Shown here piece by piece: positions 48,523-55,513 of a stretch of 64,000 nt of DNA; positions within the stretch are counted from its first letter, which is position 1; each line of letters begins with the position of its first letter. The translations under genes and the position numbers were made by a program. Origin of the DNA: Pseudochryseolinea flava (GTDB lineage Bacteria; Bacteroidota; Bacteroidia; Cytophagales; Cyclobacteriaceae); assembly GCF_003286915.1 (NCBI RefSeq), contig NZ_QMFY01000004.1, positions 362,172-426,171 of the forward strand, in the 5' to 3' direction. The notes below the pieces were generated by a model. It was not told where the DNA came from. It was given only the letters and a program-made list of their open reading frames with translations, and did no database searches.

Positions 48523-48547
48523 ATGTGTTGTTTTATATAAAATCATT

Positions 48548-48590
48548 GCTTGTCTGCCATCCCGATAGTTATCGGGATCAACACCCTACA
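48548..48590 (-). repeat. Half-unit C': tRNA-like 5' arm with palindromic D-loop
   Basis: Same design as the half-unit at 48100: acceptor strand TGTAGGG, TGTTG, a 20-bp palindrome (48559-48578), GGCAGACAAGC, then AATG and AT-rich sequence. It ends 25 nt upstream of unit C, the same geometry as A' before A. The palindrome's central bases are the complement of those in A'. As the first element of the array it may lie near the transcript start. Confidence 0.75.
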
Positions 48591-48701
48591 ATGTGTGTTA
48601 TATTTGTCGTCTCAAATTCACTTTCGAAGAACGTCTGGTTGTGAATTATGCAACAAAGTAACACCGAAACTGGTAGCACAATCAATAAAACTTCAAAACA
48701 A

Positions 48702-48734
48702 TTGCATACTTTTCAAAAATGTTTCATATTTTTG
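48702..48734 (+). promoter_or_regulatory. Promoter of the Lrp/AsnC gene
   Basis: TTG (48702-48704), 22-nt spacer, TATTTTTG (48727-48734): both parts of the Bacteroidota promoter TTG-N17-23-TAnnTTTG. It ends 27 nt before the ATG at 48762. Confidence 0.6.
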
Positions 48735-48761
48735 AATTATGCTTAAAACTAAAATTTAGCT

Positions 48762-49226
48762 ATGGCTGAAAATTATAAAGTTGATAATGTAGACCTCAAA
48801 ATTCTTGAGATTTTGATGCAGGACGCCAAAAAGCCTTATACGGAAGTCGCTAAAAAGGCATTTGTATCGGGAGGGACTGTTCACGTTCGAATGAATAAAC
48901 TCGAAGAAGCCGGCATCGTCGAAAAAACTACCCTTAAAGTTAACTACGCAAAGCTCGGATACGACATCACCGCGTTCATCGGCATCTTCCTCCAGAAAAG
49001 CGCACTATACGATCAGGTAATGGCGAAACTGAAGTCTATCCCCGAGATCACAAGCATTCACTATACGACCGGGAATTATAGCATGTTCGTAAAGATTCAT
49101 TGCAAGGACACCAACCACCTCAAACTTGTTCTACACGACAAAATTCAGCAAGTGGAAGGCATCGAACGCACGGAGACCATGATTTCCCTTGAAGAAAGCT
49201 TGGACAGAAGCCTTAACCTAACGTAA
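48762..49226 (+). CDS. Lrp/AsnC-family transcriptional regulator
   Basis: 154 aa. N-terminal helix-turn-helix (NVDLKILEILMQDAKKPYTEVAKKAFVSGGTVHVRMNKLEEAGIV, core VSGGTVHVRMNKLEE) and a C-terminal RAM/Lrp ligand-binding and oligomerisation domain (YDITAFIGIFLQKSALYD; ITSIHYTTGNYSMFVKIHC). Such regulators respond to amino acids. It stands alone between the tRNA-like array and the suf operon, with its own promoter and terminator, so control of either neighbour is possible but unproved. Confidence 0.92.
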   Translation: MAENYKVDNVDLKILEILMQDAKKPYTEVAKKAFVSGGTVHVRMNKLEEAGIVEKTTLKVNYAKLGYDITAFIGIFLQKSALYDQVMAKLKSIPEITSIHYTTGNYSMFVKIHCKDTNHLKLVLHDKIQQVEGIERTETMISLEESLDRSLNLT

Positions 49227-49250
49227 TCAATCGTTATAGCGGAAAATCAG

Positions 49251-49281
49251 AAGCCACGGAGAACCTAAAAGTGGCTTTTTT
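49251..49281 (+). terminator. Rho-independent terminator after the Lrp gene
   Basis: AAGCCAC pairs with GTGGCTT around a 13-nt loop, followed by TTTTTTG. It isolates the regulator from the suf operon. Confidence 0.82.
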
Positions 49282-49308
49282 GTTATAATTTTGTATTTGT
49301 TTAAAACG

Positions 49309-49322
49309 AGTCTAAATAGACT
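49309..49322. promoter_or_regulatory. Palindromic candidate operator before sufB
   Basis: AGTCTA-AA-TAGACT is a perfect 6-bp inverted repeat with a 2-bp spacer, 5 nt upstream of the sufB ATG. A TAATTTTG box (49286-49293) lies just upstream, so a protein bound here would cover the start of transcription. The binder is unknown; it does not look like the E. coli IscR or Fur site. Confidence 0.45.
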
Positions 49323-49327
49323 ACTTA

Positions 49328-50773
49328 ATGAGTAAGGACAACCAGGTATTGGAAGAGCTCACCTCAAAAGAGTATGAGCATGGGTGGACAACAAACATTG
49401 AAACCGAATCGGCTCCTAAAGGCCTTAATGAAGACATTATCCGGTTTATTTCTTCAAAAAAGAATGAACCAGAATGGCTCCTCGAATGGCGTTTAAAGGC
49501 CTATCAACAATGGACAAAAATGGTTGAGCCTAAATGGCCGAACGTCACCTACCCTGCTATTAACTACCAGGATGTAATCTATTATTCGGCGCCCAAACAG
49601 TCGGCGAAGGCAAAAAGTCTTGAAGAGGTTGACCCCGAATTGATCAAGACCTTTGAAAAGCTCGGCATATCCCTTACGGAACAAAAACGTCTCACCGGTG
49701 TTGCTGTTGATGCCGTTATTGACAGCGTGTCTGTTGCGACTACATTCAAAGAAACACTCGGTGAACTCGGCATCATCTTCTGCTCCTTCAGTGAAGCTGT
49801 GCAGAAGCATCCCGAATTGATCAAAAAATATATGGGATCGGTAGTCCCGGTCAATGACAACTACTTCGCAGCACTAAACTCGGCTGTGTTTACCGACGGA
49901 TCATTCTGCTACATTCCAAAAGGCGTTCGTTGCCCGATGGAATTATCAACCTACTTCCGCATCAATGCTGCCAACACTGGTCAGTTCGAAAGAACCTTGA
50001 TCGTAGCTGACGAGGGCTCCTATGTGAGTTACCTCGAAGGCTGTACAGCACCAATGCGTGATGAAAATCAATTACACGCTGCTGTAGTTGAGATTTACGC
50101 CATGAAGGATGCAACCGTGAAATACTCTACGGTGCAGAATTGGTATCCTGGCGATAAAGAAGGCAAAGGAGGTATCTATAACTTTGTGACCAAGCGTGGC
50201 CTTTGCGCAGGCGATGGCTCTAAAATTTCTTGGACGCAAGTTGAAACTGGTTCAGCCATCACGTGGAAGTATCCATCTTGCATATTGAAAGGCGATAACT
50301 CGATGGGTGAATTTTACTCCGTTGCTGTGACAAACAACTATCAGCAAGCGGATACTGGCACCAAGATGATCCACATTGGTAAGAACACAAAATCAAGGAT
50401 CGTATCAAAAGGTATCTCTGCGGGACACTCTCAAAATAGTTACCGCGGACAAGTTCATATCATGAAACGCGCAGAAGGAGCACGTAACTTTTCACAGTGC
50501 GATTCCCTTCTGATGGGCGACAAATGTGGTGCGCATACCTTCCCTTACATTGACGTAGAAAATAGCTCTGCGAAAATAGAACACGAAGCTACAACATCGA
50601 AGATTGGTGAAGATCAGATATTCTACTGCTTACAACGTGGTATCGACGAAGAATCTGCTGTTGCTTTGATTGTGAACGGCTACGCAAAAGAAGTTCTAAA
50701 TCAACTGCCGATGGAGTTCGCTGTAGAAGCACAAAAACTCTTAGCGCTCACCCTCGAAGGAAGCGTAGGATAA
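49328..50773 (+). CDS. sufB: Fe-S cluster assembly scaffold SufB
   Basis: 481 aa. Core scaffold of the SUF complex; builds a nascent [4Fe-4S] cluster with SufC and SufD. Starts with an N-terminal helical region ([16 protein letters not shown]) and runs into the beta-helix. Signature stretches include [61 protein letters not shown] (core YLEGCTAP) and [20 protein letters not shown] with the conserved Cys. First gene of sufBCDS-E-T, as usual in Bacteroidota. Confidence 0.97.
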   Translation: MSKDNQVLEELTSKEYEHGWTTNIETESAPKGLNEDIIRFISSKKNEPEWLLEWRLKAYQQWTKMVEPKWPNVTYPAINYQDVIYYSAPKQSAKAKSLEEVDPELIKTFEKLGISLTEQKRLTGVAVDAVIDSVSVATTFKETLGELGIIFCSFSEAVQKHPELIKKYMGSVVPVNDNYFAALNSAVFTDGSFCYIPKGVRCPMELSTYFRINAANTGQFERTLIVADEGSYVSYLEGCTAPMRDENQLHAAVVEIYAMKDATVKYSTVQNWYPGDKEGKGGIYNFVTKRGLCAGDGSKISWTQVETGSAITWKYPSCILKGDNSMGEFYSVAVTNNYQQADTGTKMIHIGKNTKSRIVSKGISAGHSQNSYRGQVHIMKRAEGARNFSQCDSLLMGDKCGAHTFPYIDVENSSAKIEHEATTSKIGEDQIFYCLQRGIDEESAVALIVNGYAKEVLNQLPMEFAVEAQKLLALTLEGSVG

Positions 50774-50786
50774 CGAAAGAAAACTC

Positions 50787-50809
50787 GGCCGACTCAACAG
50801 TCGGCCTTT
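50787..50809 (+). terminator. Hairpin between sufB and sufC
   Basis: GGCCGAC pairs perfectly with GTCGGCC over a 6-nt loop, followed by only TTT. It lies in the 63-nt gap before sufC. It could be a weak terminator that sets the sufB to sufC ratio, or an mRNA-stabilising hairpin. Confidence 0.55.
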
Positions 50810-50836
50810 ACATGAATAACCCGGAAAGAAAGTAGT

Positions 50837-51592
50837 ATGTTAAGCATCAAGAATCTCCAAGCGAAGATTGCAGATAATCAAATTTTAAAAGGTATCAACC
50901 TTGAAGTGAAGGCAGGCGAAGTACACGCCATCATGGGACCTAACGGCTCAGGCAAAAGTACGCTCGCATCAGTATTGGCGGGTCGCGAAGAATTTGAAGT
51001 AACAGGTGGTGAAGTGGATTTCCTTGGAAAAGATCTTCTCGAACTATCACCGGAAGACAGAGCGCGTGAAGGGATCTTCTTGGCTTTTCAATATCCAGTC
51101 GAAATACCAGGCGTAAGCACAATCAACTTCATGAAGACTGCACTTAACCAAGTGCGCGAACACCGTGGCCAACCTACGTTAGATGCGGTTTCCTTCCTGA
51201 GCTTGATGCGTGAGAAAATGAAATTGGTCGAGATCGATCAATCGCTTCTTAACCGCGCACTCAATGAAGGATTTTCCGGCGGCGAGAAAAAACGCAATGA
51301 GATCTTCCAGATGGCAATGCTTGAACCGAAACTCGCCATCCTCGACGAAACAGATTCAGGTCTCGACATCGATGCACTTCGTATCGTTGCCAATGGCGTG
51401 AACAAACTACGTTCAAAGAATAATGCGACGATCGTCGTAACGCACTATCAAAGACTTTTAGATTATATCGTTCCTGATTTTGTTCACGTGCTTTACAAAG
51501 GAAAGATTGTGAAGAGTGGAACAAAGGAACTCGCACTCGAGCTTGAAGCGAAGGGTTACGACTGGATTAAGGAACAAGTGGAGGTAGCTTAA
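50837..51592 (+). CDS. sufC: Fe-S cluster assembly ATPase SufC
   Basis: 251 aa, ABC-type ATPase that drives the SufBCD complex. Walker A GPNGSGKST near residue 36, Q-loop AFQYPVEIPGV, signature SGGEKKRNEI, Walker B KLAILDETDSGLDID, and the H-loop VVTHYQR. Short and soluble as expected. A 12-nt gap separates it from sufD. Confidence 0.97.
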   Translation: MLSIKNLQAKIADNQILKGINLEVKAGEVHAIMGPNGSGKSTLASVLAGREEFEVTGGEVDFLGKDLLELSPEDRAREGIFLAFQYPVEIPGVSTINFMKTALNQVREHRGQPTLDAVSFLSLMREKMKLVEIDQSLLNRALNEGFSGGEKKRNEIFQMAMLEPKLAILDETDSGLDIDALRIVANGVNKLRSKNNATIVVTHYQRLLDYIVPDFVHVLYKGKIVKSGTKELALELEAKGYDWIKEQVEVA

Positions 51593-51604
51593 CTGACCCA
51601 GCGC

Positions 51605-52921
51605 ATGAGCACAATCGCGACAGAAAAACCACTTACAACCGATATTACTGCCTGGATTGAAAGCAACCTTTCAACGACAGGACTAGTACAAGATCTCCGT
51701 AAGGAAGGCCTCTCCTATTTTCAGCAACTAGGAATTCCGGCAAACAAAGCGGAAGAATACAAGTTCACGCCTATTGCGAGACTTCTTGAAAAGAACTTTA
51801 ATTTTTCAACACGTAACGCTGAAGCAAAGTCTATAGATATCAACCATTATGCAATCCCCGGTTTGGATGCAAATGTATTGGTATTTGTAAACGGCGTTTA
51901 TGCGGCGCAGTATTCAAAGATCATTTCGCCTGCTACTGAGGTCACCATTCTCCCCCTTCGGGAAGCGATCGACACCAAGAAGGATTTGATACTAGTCCAT
52001 TTGGGCAAACACGCCGATCATAAAGCAGATGCGCTCACGGCCTGGAACACAGCCTCTTGGTCTGATGGTGTATTCATTCACGTTGGTAAGAACACCATCG
52101 TAGAAAAACCTATCGTGCTTTACCACATCCATGATGTACGCGAAGGTCAAACCATCACACACCACCGTAATTTGTTCATCGTCGAACAAAGTGCAGAAGT
52201 TACCGTGATTGAGAAATTTGATTCTGAAGGCACTGGAAATGGTTTCTCTAATGTTGTCACTGAAGGTGTGGTGGCCGAGAATGCAGGACTCAATCTTTAT
52301 GAGATTCAGAACGATGGTGGCGCGCGTTATCACTACAACCATATTCACATGACGCAGGCTAACGCTAGCCGTGTGAACACATTCACTTTTTCGTTAGATG
52401 GAAAATTGATTCGCAATAACCTTCAGCTCTGTTTAGATGGTGAAGGTATCGAATCGCACATGTACGGATTGTATGCATTAACAGGAGACACGCTTGCCGA
52501 CAACCACACGGTAGTAGATCACAGAAAACCTAATTCATTCAGCAATGAATTGTACAAAGGTATCCTTGATGGACAATCAAAAGGTGTGTTTAACGGAAAG
52601 ATATTCGTGCGCCCTAACGCACAAAAGACAAACGCCTTTCAAGCAAACAGAAATATTCTTCTCACAGACAAAGCAACCGTGAACACGAAGCCACAGCTCG
52701 AGATATGGGCCGATGACGTGAAGTGCTCCCACGGTTGTACTACAGGACAATTAGACGAAGAAGCTGTTTTCTACCTTCAGGCTCGTGGTATCAGTAAAGA
52801 AACTGCACGTGCCATGATGTTATACGCCTTTGCCGGAGAAGTATTGGATGCGATTAAACATCCAGTAATTAAAGAATACATCGATACGATCATTAGCGAA
52901 CGCTTACATAAAAATTTCTAA
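51605..52921 (+). CDS. sufD: Fe-S cluster assembly protein SufD
   Basis: 438 aa. SufB paralogue that pairs with it on SufC; involved in iron acquisition. The N-terminal helical part (LSYFQQLGIPANKAEEYKFTPI) leads to a beta-helix containing KPNSFSNELYKGILDGQSKGVFNGKI (core SFSNELYKGILDG) and the conserved LLTDKATVNTKPQLEIWADDVKCSHGCTTGQLDEE (core DDVKCSHGCTTGQLDE). sufS follows with 1 nt between stop and start. Confidence 0.96.
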   Translation: MSTIATEKPLTTDITAWIESNLSTTGLVQDLRKEGLSYFQQLGIPANKAEEYKFTPIARLLEKNFNFSTRNAEAKSIDINHYAIPGLDANVLVFVNGVYAAQYSKIISPATEVTILPLREAIDTKKDLILVHLGKHADHKADALTAWNTASWSDGVFIHVGKNTIVEKPIVLYHIHDVREGQTITHHRNLFIVEQSAEVTVIEKFDSEGTGNGFSNVVTEGVVAENAGLNLYEIQNDGGARYHYNHIHMTQANASRVNTFTFSLDGKLIRNNLQLCLDGEGIESHMYGLYALTGDTLADNHTVVDHRKPNSFSNELYKGILDGQSKGVFNGKIFVRPNAQKTNAFQANRNILLTDKATVNTKPQLEIWADDVKCSHGCTTGQLDEEAVFYLQARGISKETARAMMLYAFAGEVLDAIKHPVIKEYIDTIISERLHKNF

Positions 52922-52922
52922 C

Positions 52923-54173
52923 ATGACGACCTCCTCTCCTGCATTCACCGGTGTCATCGACGTTGAGAAGATCAGGAAAGAATTCCCAATCCTTCATCAA
53001 CAAGTGAATGGCCGGGATTTGGTTTATTTTGATAGTGCGGCGACGTCACAAAAGCCTCAACGAGTAATCAACGCCCTTGTTGATTATTACAGTGGCTTCA
53101 ATGCAAACATTCACCGCGGTATTCACACGCTTGCTGAAAAAGCAACGCGTGCATACGAAGACACGAGACTTACTGCGCAGAAATTCATCAACGCAGCGTC
53201 TGACACAGAAATCATTTTCACGCGCGGTGTTACTGAAGGCATTAACTTGGTTGCATCTTCTTATGGAAAAGCATTCCTTCAACCTGGCGATGAAGTAATC
53301 ATTTCTGGTTTGGAACACCATTCGAATATCGTCCCGTGGCAATTGATCTGCGAAGAGAAGAAAGCCGTATTGAAAGTAATCCCAGTATCTGACCAGGGAG
53401 AACTTCAAATTGACGCCTATCTAAAACTTCTATCGCCAAAAACCAAAATCGTCGCTGTCAACCACGCATCGAATAGCCTTGGTACCATCAATCCTATTAA
53501 GGAAATCATTGCCGCTGCCCATCGCGTTGGAGCGGTTGTTTTGATCGACGGCGCACAAGCTGGATCTCACCTTGAAATTGATGTGCAAGACCTGGATTGC
53601 GACTTCTATTGTCTCTCCGCCCATAAGATGTACGGACCGACTGGCGTTGGCATTCTTTATGGGAAGAAATCTATTCTAGAAGCGATGCCTCCTTATCACG
53701 GCGGAGGAGAAATGATCAAAGAAGTAACATTTGAAAAAACGACCTATAACGATCTGCCTTACAAGTTTGAAGCAGGAACACCTAACATCGGAGACGTTGT
53801 TGCTTTCAAGCATGCCATGGACTTCATTACCGAACTCGGTAAAGAGAATATCGCCACCTATGAACATGACTTACTTGTTTACGCTACCGAAAAGGTTTCA
53901 AAACTCAAGTCAGTAAGACTGATTGGAACTGCGAAAGATAAAGTGGGTGTTCTATCATTCGTCGTTGACGGGATACACCATTTTGATATTGGCCAGATGC
54001 TTGATGCCCGCGGCATTGCTGTGCGCACTGGGCACCATTGTACACAGCCCTTGATGACACAATATTGCATTGAAGGAACTGTTCGTGCATCATTTTCAGT
54101 TTATAATACAAAGAAGGAAGTTGACCAACTCGTCGAAGGACTCGAGCGGGTCATTAACTTCATGAAACCATGA
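52923..54173 (+). CDS. sufS: Cysteine desulfurase SufS
   Basis: 416 aa, PLP enzyme of the class V aminotransferase fold that takes sulfur from cysteine. ATSQKPQRVI and HRGIHTLAEKATRAYE are N-terminal motifs. SAHKMYGPTGVGILYG carries the PLP lysine, and RTGHHCTQPLM carries the catalytic persulfide cysteine in the type II spacing. Its TGA overlaps the ATG of sufE (ATGA), implying coupling. Confidence 0.96.
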   Translation: MTTSSPAFTGVIDVEKIRKEFPILHQQVNGRDLVYFDSAATSQKPQRVINALVDYYSGFNANIHRGIHTLAEKATRAYEDTRLTAQKFINAASDTEIIFTRGVTEGINLVASSYGKAFLQPGDEVIISGLEHHSNIVPWQLICEEKKAVLKVIPVSDQGELQIDAYLKLLSPKTKIVAVNHASNSLGTINPIKEIIAAAHRVGAVVLIDGAQAGSHLEIDVQDLDCDFYCLSAHKMYGPTGVGILYGKKSILEAMPPYHGGGEMIKEVTFEKTTYNDLPYKFEAGTPNIGDVVAFKHAMDFITELGKENIATYEHDLLVYATEKVSKLKSVRLIGTAKDKVGVLSFVVDGIHHFDIGQMLDARGIAVRTGHHCTQPLMTQYCIEGTVRASFSVYNTKKEVDQLVEGLERVINFMKP

Positions 54174-54604
54174 GTGTTAACGAAATACAGGACGAAATCA
54201 TCAGCGAATTTGCTTTGCTCGACGGCGATATGGAGATGACAGTTTTCTATATCATGGAACTCGGTCAAAAACTTCCAGAGATGCCCGAAGCTGACAAAAC
54301 TGATGATAACGTTGTAAAAGGTTGTCAATCGAAAGTTTGGCTTACGGCGAAGATGAACGACAACAAACTCTTTTTTACAGCCGACAGCAATACGGCCATT
54401 ACGAAAGGACTTGTTAGCTTGCTCGCCAGAATATTCAACGGACAATCACCCGACGATATCCTAGGCGCTGACCTCTACTTCATGAAAAAGATCAACATGG
54501 ACCGGTTCATCGGAACACAACGTTCTAACGGATTCGCCGCGATGATCAAACAAATGAAACTCTACGCGCTGGCATTCAAAACAAAACTAGAAGTAAAGTC
54601 ATGA
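54170..54604 (+). CDS. sufE: Sulfur acceptor SufE
   Basis: 144 aa. Receives persulfide from SufS and enhances it. VVKGCQSKVWL contains the acceptor cysteine; LPEMPEADKTDDN precedes it and FSPDDILGADLYFMKKI-like sequence follows (here GQSPDDILGADLYF). It overlaps sufS at its start and the SufT-like gene at its end, in both cases through ATGA. Confidence 0.94.
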   Translation: MSVNEIQDEIISEFALLDGDMEMTVFYIMELGQKLPEMPEADKTDDNVVKGCQSKVWLTAKMNDNKLFFTADSNTAITKGLVSLLARIFNGQSPDDILGADLYFMKKINMDRFIGTQRSNGFAAMIKQMKLYALAFKTKLEVKS

Positions 54605-54954
54605 GCGATTCTGCAGAAAATATTGAAGTGAAAGTTGAAGGAGGCGCAGTGTCGGATCTCAAAGACAAAGTGCTTGCCGCCATCAAAACAGTTTACGATC
54701 CTGAAATTCCTGTTGACATTTATGAACTCGGACTCATCTATGAGATGAATGTCTATCCCGTCAACAACGTGTATGTACTCATGACCTTGACTTCACCCTC
54801 ATGTCCATCCGCCGAAGTAATCCCTTCCGAAGTGGAGCAAAAGCTGAAAGCCATTGACGGTGTTCAGGACGTGAAAGTTGAATTGACCTTTGACCCGCCC
54901 TACTCTCAAGATATGATGAGCGAGGCAGCAAAGTTGGAACTTGGATTCTTATAA
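54601..54954 (+). CDS. sufT: SufT-like MIP18/DUF59 Fe-S protein
   Basis: 117 aa, single DUF59 domain. VYDPEIPVDIYELGLIYEM is the signature; LTSPSCPSAEVIP holds the conserved cysteine and VKVELTFDPPYSQDMMSEAAK completes it. Family members help Fe-S maturation of target enzymes. In a sufBCDSE operon the SufT assignment is well supported. A 31-nt gap leads to the bacilliredoxin. Confidence 0.92.
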   Translation: MSDSAENIEVKVEGGAVSDLKDKVLAAIKTVYDPEIPVDIYELGLIYEMNVYPVNNVYVLMTLTSPSCPSAEVIPSEVEQKLKAIDGVQDVKVELTFDPPYSQDMMSEAAKLELGFL

Positions 54955-54985
54955 TTTGTTATACATAGACTAATACATTAATAAT

Positions 54986-55399
54986 ATGTACCCTGAACAA
55001 CTTGTTGCGCCTATGCGCACGGAATTGACAAGCGCCGGTTTTACAGAACTTAAAACATCGGCCGACGTCGATACTTATTTGAAAAACGAAGGCACCATTC
55101 TCTTGGTGATCAACTCGGTGTGCGGATGTGCTGCTGGTGCTGCTCGTCCAGGTGTAAAATGGGCGTTACAAAACAGCGCTAAGAAGCCTAGCAAATTGGC
55201 TACGGTCTTCGCTGGTGTTGACAAAGAAGCCGTTTCGAAAGCGCGTGAGTATACACTTCCATATCCGCCATCATCGCCAGCGATCGCGCTGTTCAAAGAT
55301 GGTGAATTGGTTCACTTCGTAGAAAGACATCATATCGAAGGAAGAAATGCGCAGATGATCGGAAACCACCTCGTGGAAGTTTTTGACGAATTCTGTTAA
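54986..55399 (+). CDS. BrxA/BrxB-family bacilliredoxin
   Basis: 137 aa, thioredoxin-like DUF1094 family. The CGC active site sits in INSVCGCAAGAARPGV near residues 51-53. PYPPSSPAIALFKDGELVHFVERHHIEGR is the typical C-terminal half (core SPAIALFKDGELVHFVERH). Bacilliredoxins remove bacillithiol from protein thiols. Its place at the end of the suf operon suggests thiol repair during Fe-S assembly and implies that the organism makes bacillithiol; no bacillithiol genes are in the window. Confidence 0.93.
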   Translation: MYPEQLVAPMRTELTSAGFTELKTSADVDTYLKNEGTILLVINSVCGCAAGAARPGVKWALQNSAKKPSKLATVFAGVDKEAVSKAREYTLPYPPSSPAIALFKDGELVHFVERHHIEGRNAQMIGNHLVEVFDEFC

Positions 55400-55436
55400 T
55401 CATTCATGAATCACCGACATCTGTCGGGATTGACAT

Positions 55437-55468
55437 AAAAAAAGAGGGTCACCATGATCCTCTTTTTT
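55437..55468. terminator. Bidirectional Rho-independent terminator
   Basis: AAAAAGAGG-G-TCA pairs with TGA-T-CCTCTTTTT over a 3-nt loop; A-rich and T-rich flanks serve both strands. It ends the suf operon and the antiporter gene. Confidence 0.88.
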
Positions 55469-55513
55469 ATTATAACATATTCAGCGCGAAAACTCAAGCG
55501 CACCATGAGCGGG

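Noticed and set aside
47920..48590. Small open frames of 60-80 codons on both strands
   Set aside because: They translate the tRNA-like stems and palindromes; repeated peptides such as LADKPSGLGGG come from the RNA repeat, not from selection on protein.
47920..48590. CRISPR array
   Set aside because: Repeats are long, folded and unequal; there are no short uniform repeats, unique spacers of one size or cas genes.
47920..48590. Integron-type attC sites
   Set aside because: A GTTAGGC/GCCTAAC pair resembles core sites, but the partner core is missing, there are no cassettes with genes and no integrase.
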